Below are positions 7,558 to 17,009 of a stretch of DNA of 21,849 bases, piece after piece. Under the pieces are notes generated by a model. The model was given only the letters and a program-made list of their open reading frames with translations, was not told the DNA's origin and made no database searches. A program made the translations under genes and the position numbers. Numbering within the stretch: the stretch's first letter is position 1; every line of letters starts with the position of its first letter. Source of the stretch: Aurantimonas sp036252795 (GTDB lineage: Bacteria; Pseudomonadota; Alphaproteobacteria; Rhizobiales; Rhizobiaceae); the NCBI GenBank assembly GCA_036252795.1, contig DASYHY010000136.1:1-21849 (forward strand), in the 5' to 3' direction.

Positions 7558-7881
7558 CGAAGGCTTAACGAAATCCGTTCATTCTTCATCGTGAGGGGCA
7601 TCGCGCTTCCGCCGGCGACCATGGGTCCGGCGCGGAAGCGGGGGCAGACCGTAAGGGCGCGGCGCCGAGGGGGTTGCCGCGCCCTTCTGCGTTTTCAGGC
7701 GCTTCCGGCGGATGCTGCTGTGGTCGACCGGCAACGTTGCCGCGCAAACGCGGCCGCGGGCGGCCCAAACGGCCCTTTGCCGATTGCCGCCTCGCCGTTT
7801 TCCCGTATGAACGGAGGGCATCACGCGTCCTGCTGGCTTGACCTGCGATCAAAGAGACGCGGACGGCTGGAGTATCAGGAC
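7558..7881. other. Intergenic region with two hairpins between the peptidase and the MipA-like gene
   Basis: No gene is supported here. A hairpin at 7604-7640 (CGCTTCCGCCGG pairing with CCGGC and GGAAGCG around a two-base bulge) is followed by the terminator hairpin at 7653-7686. The remaining 185 bases before the next ATG should contain the promoter of the outer-membrane protein gene; no clear box pair was found. Confidence 0.6.
7653..7695 (+). terminator. Terminator after the M20 peptidase gene
   Basis: A perfect 11-bp inverted repeat AAGGGCGCGGC/GCCGCGCCCTT (7653-7663 with 7676-7686, 12-base loop) is followed by CTGCGTTTT. The T tract is displaced by five bases, so termination may be partial. 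Confidence 0.55.
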
Positions 7882-8712
7882 ATGCGTATCATCACCGCCG
7901 CCGGAATTGCGCTTCTGTTCGGCTCGAGCGTCGGCGCGTCGGCTGCCGATGCGGTTTACGCACCCTATGACCCGAATCCGGCGCCGCCGGTGCCCGCCGT
8001 CAACGACTACGGCGCCACCGACTTCGTCTTCGAACTCGGGATCGGCGGCATCGTCGTGCCCGAATATGACGGGGCGGATGACTACGAGCTGCGCCCGCGG
8101 CCGATCATCAGCGTCGAGTATCTGAGCATTCCCGGCCTCGGGTCCTTCGGCGGCAAGGATGGCCGCGGCCTCTCGATCGGCCCATCCTTCGGCTATGTCG
8201 GCGAGCGCGAGGCCTCCGACTTCGACAATCTCGACGGGCTCGACGACGTCGACCCGACCTATGAGGCCGGCATCAAGGCGAGCTACGAGTGGGAGCACGC
8301 CGAGATCTATGGGGCGGTGCGCTACGCCTTCGGTGGTGCTGACGGCGTCGTCGGCGACATCGGCGCCAACCTGATCGCGCGGCCGACGGAGCGCGTCGTG
8401 CTGAAGGCGGGTCCGACCGCCAGCTTCGCATCGAGCGACTACATGGACGCCTATTTCGGCGTGACGACCTCGGAAGCGTTCAACAGCGACGGGCGCCTGA
8501 CGGCCTATGATCCCGATGGCGGCTTCAAGGGCGTCGGCGTGGCCGCTTCGGCCCGCTACGAGATCTTCACCGACTGGTTCGTCAACGCCGACGCCTCCTA
8601 CGAGCGCATCGTCGGCGATGCCAAGGACTCGCCGCTCGTGAAGGCGGGCGACGCCAACCAGTTCACCTTCGGCCTCGGCATCTCCAAGCGCTTCTCGCTC
8701 GACCTCTGGTAG
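7882..8712 (+). CDS. MipA/OmpV family outer-membrane protein
   Basis: A 276-residue secreted beta-barrel protein. The first 20 residues (MRIITAAGIALLFGSSVGAS) are a signal peptide with likely cleavage after ASA near residue 21. A short Pro-rich linker follows. The mature part begins with the MipA/OmpV-like run FELGIGGIVVPEYDGADDY and continues as alternating amphipathic strands with many Tyr and Gly. The chain ends in FSLDLW; a C-terminal aromatic residue is typical of barrels inserted by the BAM machinery. E. coli MipA scaffolds murein enzymes, but most family members have no known role. The ATG at 7882 was chosen because it starts the signal peptide and has GGAG nine bases upstream; longer in-frame starts have no signal. 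The PBP1A gene downstream makes an envelope role plausible. Confidence 0.85.
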   Translation: MRIITAAGIALLFGSSVGASAADAVYAPYDPNPAPPVPAVNDYGATDFVFELGIGGIVVPEYDGADDYELRPRPIISVEYLSIPGLGSFGGKDGRGLSIGPSFGYVGEREASDFDNLDGLDDVDPTYEAGIKASYEWEHAEIYGAVRYAFGGADGVVGDIGANLIARPTERVVLKAGPTASFASSDYMDAYFGVTTSEAFNSDGRLTAYDPDGGFKGVGVAASARYEIFTDWFVNADASYERIVGDAKDSPLVKAGDANQFTFGLGISKRFSLDLW

Positions 8713-8769
8713 GCGCGGCGGCCTGTCGCCCTCCTGCCAGATTGCCCGGTTTCCGCGCCGCCGCATTGC

Positions 8770-8784
8770 TTAACGTCCCGTTAA
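8770..8784. promoter_or_regulatory. Putative CtrA-binding box upstream of the PBP1A gene
   Basis: TTAA-CGTCCCG-TTAA matches the full alphaproteobacterial CtrA consensus (TTAA, seven bases, TTAA). Such AT-rich spaced sites are rare in DNA this GC-rich, and it lies 160 bases ahead of the PBP1A start codon in the only gap before it. CtrA is the cell-cycle master regulator in Hyphomicrobiales. The match is seen; binding is inferred. Confidence 0.5.
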
Positions 8785-8944
8785 TTCGCCGCATTTAGGC
8801 TCCAACGAGAGACCATCGCTCCGCCGCTTCGACCATGGCGGCGGAGGCGCGGTGCCGACGTCGCCCGAAGGCCGGCCCGGCAGGGGTTTGGAATGGGGAC
8901 GGGGCCGCCAGCGTACCGGCAGGCCCTTCGCACAAGGGCTGCAG

Positions 8945-11197
8945 ATGGCTGCGAAACGTCACGAGCGGATCGAACCGACCTTCTCGGAACCGGACGACCA
9001 CGAGTTCCGGGTCAGCGCCGACGACCGGGCCGTGCCTGCTGCCGCCAACGACGCCCGCCGCAAGTCCTCGCGCAAAGCCGCCAAGCCCGGTGCGGCCGCC
9101 AAGAGCCGGGACGGGGGTCGCCGCCGCACTTCGGCCGGCTCCGGCGGCAGAGGCGGGGGCCGGCGTCGCCGCAGCTTCATCGGCCACCTCTTCCGCCTGT
9201 TCGTCCTCCTCGGCGTGGTCGGCGGCATGGCCGTGGCAGGCATCGTCGGCTACGTCGCCGTCAAGCTGCCGCAGGAGGCATGGGCGATTCCGGACCGTCC
9301 GCCCAACGTCAAGATCGTCTCCGTCACCGGCGAGTTGCTGGCCAATCGCGGCCTGACCGGCGGCAAGGCGGTCGCGCTCGACGAGATCAGCCTCTACGTG
9401 CCGCAGGCGGTGATCGCCATCGAGGACCGCCGCTTCTACGACCATTTCGGCGTCGATCCCGTCGGCATCGTCCGCGCCTTCTTCGAGAACATGGCGGCGG
9501 GGGAGACCGTGCAGGGCGGCTCGACGCTGACCCAGCAGCTCGCCAAGAACATCTTCCTCAGTCCCGAGCAGTCCCTGGAGCGAAAGCTGCAGGAAGTGGT
9601 CCTGGCGCTCTGGCTGGAGCACAAGTTCACCAAGGACCAGATCCTCGAGATGTATCTCAACCGCGTCTATTTCGGTTCGGGAGCGACCGGGATCGAGGCG
9701 GCGGCCGGACGCTATTACAACAAGCCGGCGTCGGAACTGGGCCTCGGCGAGGCGGCGACGCTGGCGGGCCTCCTCAAGGCGCCCTCGCGGCTCTCGCCGG
9801 CGCGTGATCCGCAGGCCGCCAAGGCGCGCGCCGAGATCGTCCTGGCCGCGATGCGCGCCGAAGGCTTCATCGGCGACGCCGAACTCGCAGACGCCCGGGC
9901 GGAAAAGCCCACCAGTGCGCCGAGCTACTGGAGCGGCGCGCAGCATTACGCCGCCGACGTCGTCATGCGCGACATCCGCGATCTCGTCGGCGAGGTGAAG
10001 GAGGACGTGATCGTCGAGACGACGATCGATCTCGAGCTGGAAAGGGCCGCCGAGAAGTCGATCCGCGCTACCGTCGACGGTGCGACGCAGAATGTCAGCC
10101 AGGGCGCGCTCGTCGCGCTCGACGGCACCGGCGCGATCCGGGCCATGGTCGGCGGCCGCGACTACGCGCAGAGCCAGTTCAACCGGGCGGTGGACGCCAA
10201 GCGCCAGCCCGGCTCGACCTTCAAGCCGTTCGTCTACGCCGCCGCTCTGGAGATCGGCTGGCGGCCGGAGACGATGCTCGACGACAGCCCGGTGCGGATC
10301 GGCAACTGGTCGCCGCAGAACTACGACAACCGGTTCCGCGGTCCGGTCACCATGGCGGACGCGCTACGCCAGTCGCTGAACACGATCGCTGCCCGGCTGG
10401 TCGATGCCGTCGGCGCCGCCGCGGTCATCGAGACGGCCAGCCGCATGGGCATCGGCTCGCCGCTGGTCGAGAACGCCTCGATCGCCCTCGGCACGTCGGA
10501 AGTCTCCCTGCTCGAACTGACCGGTGCCTTCGCCCCCTTCGCCAATGGCGGCTACCGGGCGACGCCGCATCTGGTGAACCGGGTCACCACGGAGGATGGC
10601 AAGGTGCTGTGGGAACGCGGCGCCGAGGTTCCGCCGGTCATCGTCTCTGAGGACGTGGTGGCGATGATGAACGCCATGATGAGCCGCGTCGTGACCGCCG
10701 GCACCGGCCAGCGTGCCGCCATCGAGGGCTGGCAGGCTGCCGGCAAGACCGGCACCACCCAGGACTTCAAGGATGCATGGTTCGTCGGCTACACGGCGAA
10801 TTTGGTGACCGGCGTCTGGCTCGGCAACGACAACGGCGCGAACATGCGCAAGGTGACGGGTGGCACGCTGCCGGCCGAAGCCTGGCACGATTTCATGGTC
10901 GCCGCCCATGAGGGGCTTCCGGCGACGCCGCTGCCGGGCGACTACCGGATCGGCGAGCAGGCGGCGCCGCTGACCGCCGACAGCGGCTATGGCGAGGATG
11001 GCTATTACTACGATCCGGCAGCGCCCGACGGCTACTATTACGGGGATGGCGACGCTGCGCCGGTTCCGCCGGGCGAAGTCGGGCGCGGCCCGATCGTCAG
11101 CGACGGACCGCCGCCGCCGGGCCTCACCGTCGAGGGACGGGTCGGGGGCGGGCGGCCCAGCGACGAGTCGCTGTTCCGGCGCATCTTCGGCGGCTGA
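8945..11197 (+). CDS. Class A penicillin-binding protein (PBP1A family)
   Basis: Bifunctional peptidoglycan glycosyltransferase/transpeptidase, 750 residues. A basic, disordered cytoplasmic tail (1-78) precedes one membrane anchor (about 82-104). The GT51 domain shows EDRRFYDHFGVD (Glu160), GGSTLTQQLAKN (191-202) and RKLQE (Glu217). The transpeptidase domain has the three penicillin-binding motifs: STFK (Ser424, Lys427), SLN (477-479) and KTGTT (601-605). The C-terminal tail (676-730) is rich in Gly, Tyr and Pro, with DGYYY twice. I chose the ATG at 8945 (AGGG seven bases upstream); an ATG at 8852 would add 31 atypical residues. A CtrA-type box lies upstream and a strong terminator follows. 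Which paralogue it is (PbpA/MrcA or another) cannot be told, so no symbol is given. Confidence 0.93.
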   Translation: MAAKRHERIEPTFSEPDDHEFRVSADDRAVPAAANDARRKSSRKAAKPGAAAKSRDGGRRRTSAGSGGRGGGRRRRSFIGHLFRLFVLLGVVGGMAVAGIVGYVAVKLPQEAWAIPDRPPNVKIVSVTGELLANRGLTGGKAVALDEISLYVPQAVIAIEDRRFYDHFGVDPVGIVRAFFENMAAGETVQGGSTLTQQLAKNIFLSPEQSLERKLQEVVLALWLEHKFTKDQILEMYLNRVYFGSGATGIEAAAGRYYNKPASELGLGEAATLAGLLKAPSRLSPARDPQAAKARAEIVLAAMRAEGFIGDAELADARAEKPTSAPSYWSGAQHYAADVVMRDIRDLVGEVKEDVIVETTIDLELERAAEKSIRATVDGATQNVSQGALVALDGTGAIRAMVGGRDYAQSQFNRAVDAKRQPGSTFKPFVYAAALEIGWRPETMLDDSPVRIGNWSPQNYDNRFRGPVTMADALRQSLNTIAARLVDAVGAAAVIETASRMGIGSPLVENASIALGTSEVSLLELTGAFAPFANGGYRATPHLVNRVTTEDGKVLWERGAEVPPVIVSEDVVAMMNAMMSRVVTAGTGQRAAIEGWQAAGKTGTTQDFKDAWFVGYTANLVTGVWLGNDNGANMRKVTGGTLPAEAWHDFMVAAHEGLPATPLPGDYRIGEQAAPLTADSGYGEDGYYYDPAAPDGYYYGDGDAAPVPPGEVGRGPIVSDGPPPPGLTVEGRVGGGRPSDESLFRRIFGG

Positions 11198-11227
11198 CGC
11201 CGCTTCCATCGGGCATCCGCAAACGAA

Positions 11228-11258
11228 ACGGCCCCGTCGGCAATGCCGACGGGGCCGT
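11228..11258. terminator. Bidirectional terminator between the PBP1A gene and the small peptide gene
   Basis: A perfect 14-bp inverted repeat ACGGCCCCGTCGGC/GCCGACGGGGCCGT with a three-base loop (AAT). On the plus strand it is followed by GATCATTTCG. On the minus strand it is followed by TTCGTTTGC, which is T-richer. It lies between two convergent genes and can serve both. Confidence 0.8.
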
Positions 11259-11296
11259 GATCATTTCGCGATGCCCGCGCGTGCCGCGCGCCTGAT

Positions 11297-11371
11297 TCAG
11301 ATGATGCCGACCAGCGACAGCACGATGGCGACCACGACGACCAGCCCGACGATGTAGATGATACTGTTCAT
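11297..11371 (-). CDS. Very short (24-residue) single-pass membrane peptide
   Basis: The frame encodes MNSIIYIVGLVVVVAIVLSL followed by VGII. It is almost entirely one hydrophobic helix with an N-terminal Asn/Ser cap. The ribosome site is unusually good: AAGGAG eight bases before the ATG. The gene has its own terminator and lies alone between two convergent/divergent neighbours. I recall similar MNxIIYIVGLVVV peptides in rhizobial genomes, annotated as hypothetical; no function is known to me. It is too short for standard gene callers and easily missed. Possible roles (regulator of a membrane enzyme, stress peptide) are speculation. Confidence 0.72.
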   Translation of the reverse strand: MNSIIYIVGLVVVVAIVLSLVGII

Positions 11372-11432
11372 GACGGAACTCCTTTTGCGAGAACCCCGCA
11401 AAGGCTGGCCGGGCCACCCGTCTCCGAGGTCA

Positions 11433-11445
11433 TTACGAACCGTAA
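11433..11445. promoter_or_regulatory. Palindromic site in the divergent region before dnaK
   Basis: TTACG-AAC-CGTAA is a perfect 5-bp inverted repeat around three bases, in the gap between the divergently transcribed small peptide gene and dnaK. It is 62 bases from the peptide's ATG. It could be an operator; no regulator is identified. Confidence 0.25.
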
Positions 11446-11541
11446 AGTGTCAGAGGACGGCTGCGGTTCCTTCCACCGCGTCATCCGGTGCATGAGCCGG
11501 CGGAGAAGCCGCTGCTTCGTCAGGAAAGCGCGACCGGCCGC

Positions 11542-11572
11542 CTTGCGCCCCGAAAACCCGGTTCATATATAG
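11542..11572 (+). promoter_or_regulatory. Putative sigma32 (RpoH) heat-shock promoter of dnaK
   Basis: CTTG at 11542-11545, an 18-base spacer, then CATATATAG at 11564-11572. This fits the alphaproteobacterial RpoH pattern (CTTG, spacer of about 17, CYTATNT) except for one position. The leader to the dnaK ATG would be about 120 bases. Heat-shock control of dnaK by RpoH is established in rhizobia. Confidence 0.6.
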
Positions 11573-11702
11573 CCGCCAGCCCCGCAGAGCCCGACTGTCC
11601 AACGGTTTCGGCACGGCGGTGCTTCCTAGAATTCTGGGGGCTGCCCTTGGCGGAACGCCTCTTCGAGGGTCCCGGGTGGCTCGCTCGCAAAGGAGAATGC
11701 AC

Positions 11703-13631
<1,929 letters not shown>

Positions 13632-13651
13632 TCTTTGAATTCAGGCGCTAA

Positions 13652-13693
13652 ATGAAAAAGCCCCGGCGGGTCCCTCCGCCGGGGCTTTTTCAT
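13652..13693. terminator. Strong bidirectional terminator after dnaK
   Basis: A perfect 18-bp inverted repeat (13652-13669 with 13676-13693, six-base loop GTCCCT). The inner arms are GCCCCGGCGG/CCGCCGGGGC, flanked by AAAAA on the left and TTTTT on the right. It lies 20 bases after the dnaK stop and is the strongest terminator in the window. Confidence 0.95.
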
Positions 13694-13839
13694 GTGCTCT
13701 AGCGGGTGCGCCGGCTCGCCGCCCATTAACGCCATTTTCACCTTCCGCTTGCACGCTGGGCGGCCGGTGGTGCCAATGGTCGCGTCGTCAGGGCGGACCC
13801 GCTTGTTGCGCTGTCCCCCGCATCGGACCGGAGCGAGCC

Positions 13840-14928
13840 GTGTATTACCGCCTGTTCGACTGCTGGCGCTTTATCGCGGCGCTCCTCATCATGGCGTATC
13901 ACTTCCTCTTCGCCGCACCCTACGGCGCGGAGGCCGGCACCGAGTTCCTCCGGCGGCTGCTGCCGTTGCTGGACATGTTCTTCATGATCTCCGGCTTCTT
14001 CATCACGACCCGCTATGGCGGCGAGTTGCGCGGCGTCGCCGATTACCGGGGCTTCCTGCGGCGGCGGATCGCCCGACTCTATCCGCTCCATGTCATCGTC
14101 ACGCTGTTCTTCGTCGCGGTGGCCGTCGCGGCGATGTTCGCCGGCGCCGAGAACTATCCCTGGCGACAGGAACTCGAGGCGGTGCCGCTGCATCTCCTGG
14201 CGATCCATGCGCTCGGCACGACCGAGCATCTGGCGCTGAACTATGTCTCGTGGTCGGTCAGCGCGGAATTCTTCTGCTACGCCGCCTTTCCGCTCGTCGT
14301 CCTGGCGATGCGCTGGAAGGGCCTGCTCGGGCTCGGGCTCGGGCTGTTCACGGGCTGCTGGATCCTCGGGCTCGAAATCGCCTCCCGGGCGGGCGTCTTT
14401 CCCTCGGGCCACTGGACGTCCGCCGACACGATGGGCGCCTACCGGGCCTTCGCCGACTTCTGCATCGGCGCGTTCATCGCCCAGGTCGTCGCGCGCCGGC
14501 CGATCGATCTGCGCTCGCATCTGCCGGGAATCGCCCTGCTCGCCGCCGCGGTCGCCGGGATGATCTGGCAGATGCCGACCTATCCGGTCCTGCTGCTGCT
14601 CGCCGCCTCGCTCACCGCGACGGCGCTGGCGGAGACCGCCCGGCCGGATTCCACCGCCGCGCTGCGTTTCGCCATGCCGTTCACCAAGGTCTCCTTCGGC
14701 ATCTATCTGTGGCATCCGGTGATGGAGTTCATCTTCATCATCGTCATCTGGAACCGCTGGCTTGGCGCCACCGGCAGCGTCGATTTCTATGTCTTCTGGC
14801 TGCTTCCGATGGCGGCGACCCTCGCCGTGGCGATGCTCTCGGACCGTTACCTGGAACGGCGCTTCGGGACCCTGATCGCCGGTCCGAAGCGGCCCGCCTC
14901 CCGCGAAGCGCGCTTCGTTTCGGCCTGA
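13840..14928 (+). CDS. Acyltransferase 3 family membrane protein
   Basis: A 362-residue integral membrane O-acyltransferase (Acyl_transf_3, OafA/NodX-like) with about ten hydrophobic helices. The N-terminal motif FDCWRFIAALLIMAYH carries Arg10 and His21, the family's conserved Arg and proposed catalytic His. RRRIARLYPLH (74-84) and SWSVSAEFFCY (137-147, Glu143) are also typical; FGIYLWHP near the C-terminus matches the family. Such enzymes acetylate or succinylate sugars of surface polysaccharides or periplasmic glycans; the acceptor here is unknown. It begins with GTG and GGAG lies six bases upstream. It is separated from dnaK by a terminator, so it must have its own promoter. It lies 124 bases before dnaJ in the same direction. 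Confidence 0.88.
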   Translation: MYYRLFDCWRFIAALLIMAYHFLFAAPYGAEAGTEFLRRLLPLLDMFFMISGFFITTRYGGELRGVADYRGFLRRRIARLYPLHVIVTLFFVAVAVAAMFAGAENYPWRQELEAVPLHLLAIHALGTTEHLALNYVSWSVSAEFFCYAAFPLVVLAMRWKGLLGLGLGLFTGCWILGLEIASRAGVFPSGHWTSADTMGAYRAFADFCIGAFIAQVVARRPIDLRSHLPGIALLAAAVAGMIWQMPTYPVLLLLAASLTATALAETARPDSTAALRFAMPFTKVSFGIYLWHPVMEFIFIIVIWNRWLGATGSVDFYVFWLLPMAATLAVAMLSDRYLERRFGTLIAGPKRPASREARFVSA

Positions 14929-15052
14929 AGCGGAGCGATTTGCATCCGCCTGCCGCTATGGTAACCCCCGGCGGCCATTCCTACATGCCGGACTTGCGAC
15001 GAAGGCGCCTCGGGTGCCGTCGACCGTTGCGGACCAGCCTGCCGGAGAACCA

Positions 15053-16207
15053 ATGGAAGCGCGAATGAAGGTCGATTACTACGAGATGCTCGGCGTGTCC
15101 CGCGAGGTCGACGACAAGGGACTCAAAAGCGCATTTCGCAAGCTCGCGATGCAGTACCATCCCGACAAGAACCCGGGTGACGCCGCGGCCGAGGTGAAGT
15201 TCAAGGAGCTGGCCGAGGCTTACGAGATCCTCAAGGATCCGCAGAAGCGCGCCGCCTACGACCGCTTCGGACATGCCGCCTTCCAGAACGGCGGGGGCGG
15301 CGCCGGCTTCCGCGGCGACTTCGCCTCTTCCATGGCCGATATCTTCGACGACATCTTCGGTGAGATGATGGGCGGGCGCGCCCGTGGCGGGCGCAGCGCC
15401 GGCGGTTCGGGGCGCGAGCGCGGTTCGGATCTGCGCTACAACATGGAAATCTCGCTGGAGGAGGCGTTCTCCGGCAAGACCGCCGAGATCAGTGTCCCGA
15501 CGACCATCCAGTGCGACGAGTGCACCGGCACCGGTGCGCGTGCGGGAACCAGTCCGCAGACCTGCCCGACCTGCGGCGGTATCGGCCGCGTCCGCGCGGC
15601 CCAGGGTTTCTTCTCCATCGAGCGCACCTGCCCCAATTGCGAGGGCCGCGGGCAGGTCATCACCGATCCCTGCCGCAAATGCGGCGGCGACGGCAGGCTG
15701 CCGGAAGAGCGCAAGCTGTCGGTCAACATCCCGGCCGGCATCGAGGACGGCACCCGTATCCGTCTGGCCGGCGAGGGCGAGGCGGGCCTGCGCGGCGGCC
15801 CGGCGGGCGATCTCTACATCTTCCTGTCGGTTCGCCCGCACGAGTTCTTCCAGCGGGACGGGGCCGACCTGTTCTGCAAGGCGCCGGTGTCGATGATCAA
15901 GGCGGCGCTCGGGGGGCATTTCGACGTCAACACGCTCGATGGCGCGACGACCCGGGTCAAGGTTCCGGAAGGGACCCAGACCGGCAAGCAGTTCCGCGTC
16001 CGCGGCAAGGGCATGCCGGTGCTGCGGTCGCCGCAGACCGGCGACCTGTTCATCCAGGTGACGATCGAGACGCCGCAGAACCTCTCCCGTCGCCAGCGCG
16101 AACTGCTGGAGGAGTTCGAGGAGCTCTCCTCTTCGGAGACCTCGCCGCAGTCGAACGGCTTCTTTGCCCGCATGAAGGAGTTCTTCGAGGGGTTGAGCGA
16201 AACCTGA
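15053..16207 (+). CDS. dnaJ: Chaperone protein DnaJ (Hsp40)
   Basis: DnaK co-chaperone, 384 residues, full length. The J domain (about 5-73) has HPD at 36-38. A Gly/Phe-rich stretch follows (78-125, with DIFDDIFGEMM). The zinc-binding domain has four CxxCxGxG repeats at Cys154, Cys171, Cys193 and Cys207 (CDECTGTG, CPTCGGIG, CPNCEGRG, CRKCGGDG). The two C-terminal beta domains bind substrate. The ATG at 15053 has GGAG five bases upstream; the ATG at 15065 (MKVDYYEML) fits homologues' length equally well. No terminator separates it from the acyltransferase gene, and TTGCAT (14940-14945) in the gap could belong to a separate promoter, but no confident -10 is seen. Confidence 0.98.
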   Translation: MEARMKVDYYEMLGVSREVDDKGLKSAFRKLAMQYHPDKNPGDAAAEVKFKELAEAYEILKDPQKRAAYDRFGHAAFQNGGGGAGFRGDFASSMADIFDDIFGEMMGGRARGGRSAGGSGRERGSDLRYNMEISLEEAFSGKTAEISVPTTIQCDECTGTGARAGTSPQTCPTCGGIGRVRAAQGFFSIERTCPNCEGRGQVITDPCRKCGGDGRLPEERKLSVNIPAGIEDGTRIRLAGEGEAGLRGGPAGDLYIFLSVRPHEFFQRDGADLFCKAPVSMIKAALGGHFDVNTLDGATTRVKVPEGTQTGKQFRVRGKGMPVLRSPQTGDLFIQVTIETPQNLSRRQRELLEEFEELSSSETSPQSNGFFARMKEFFEGLSET

Positions 16208-16322
16208 TCTGCGCCATGTCTTCAAGAACGACCCCAAGGTGGTCGCGGTGTCGTCAATCTGTTGCAGATCTCGGCGAGACATGACGGCGGACAGGGCAGC
16301 GCGCACCACGGAAGGATCGCCA

Positions 16323-17009
16323 GTGTTGGTAACACCCGAGCCGCGGCTCTCACCTGCCACGCGCCGACGCCGGAAGGTCAGCGACGAGGCTCGCTTCTTC
16401 AAGGGGTGGCTGCAGCGCCCGCTGGTGATGGGAGCGGTCTCGCCCTCCTCGCGCAGTCTCGGCCGGGCCATGGCGGCCTTCGTACCCGATCCGGCGGGAT
16501 TTGCCGGAAATTCGGTGGTTCTGGAACTGGGACCCGGCACCGGCGTGGTGACCCAGTGTCTGATCGAGCGCGGTGTTCCTGAATCCTCGCTGCTCCTGGT
16601 GGAGTATTCCGAAGAGTTCTGCATGCTGCTGCGGGCGCGCTTTCCGGCCGCTCAAGTGGTCCAGGGCGACGCCTATGCCGTTGACGAGACGCGGCGCGAT
16701 CTTCTCGAAAACCGCCAGCTGGAGGCCGTCGTCTCCAGCCTGCCGCTCTTCACCAAGCCGGACGCCCTGCGCGAGGATGTGGTGGCGCGTTCGCTGCGGC
16801 AGATGCCGGACGGCGCGCCGTTCATCCAGTTTTCCTACGCGCTGACTTTGCCGGTGAAGCCCGAGCGTATCGGTGCCCGGCTGGAAACCAGCCCGTGGAT
16901 CAAGCGCAACCTGCCGCCTGCGCGCGTGCTGGTCTATCGCTCGTGCGACGGATCCCCCGCAGCGGCCGAGGAGAGGAACGGGCGGACATGGCGACGGAAG
17001 GCGAAGTGA
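16323..17009 (+). CDS. Class I SAM-dependent methyltransferase, PmtA-like (first of a tandem pair)
   Basis: A 228-residue soluble methyltransferase resembling rhizobial phosphatidylethanolamine N-methyltransferase (PmtA), which makes phosphatidylcholine. Motif I VLELGPGTGVVT (66-76) binds SAM, Glu94 in LVEYS would hold the ribose, and GDAY (115-118) follows. The segment VVSSLPLFTKPDAL and IQFSYALTLPV match the LPLL and IQFSYG positions of PmtA. The N-terminus is basic (RRRRK), as expected for binding acidic lipids. Start: the GTG at 16323 has AGGA six bases upstream; an ATG at 16281 lacks a site and would add 14 residues. It follows dnaJ by 115 bases and overlaps the next gene by 22 bases. 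The lipid substrate is inferred from family resemblance. Confidence 0.8.
   Translation: MLVTPEPRLSPATRRRRKVSDEARFFKGWLQRPLVMGAVSPSSRSLGRAMAAFVPDPAGFAGNSVVLELGPGTGVVTQCLIERGVPESSLLLVEYSEEFCMLLRARFPAAQVVQGDAYAVDETRRDLLENRQLEAVVSSLPLFTKPDALREDVVARSLRQMPDGAPFIQFSYALTLPVKPERIGARLETSPWIKRNLPPARVLVYRSCDGSPAAAEERNGRTWRRKAK

Noticed and set aside
11445..11476. EcfG (general stress) promoter for the small peptide gene on the minus strand
   Set aside because: GGAAC is present, but the bases at the right spacing are ACTT or CACT, not CGTT.
14905..14918. 14-base palindrome CGAAGCGCGCTTCG near the end of the acyltransferase gene
   Set aside because: Lies within coding sequence, has no loop or T tract, and is easily explained by codon use.
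14981..16624. 547-codon open frame opposite dnaJ
   Set aside because: Antisense shadow of dnaJ and the first methyltransferase gene.
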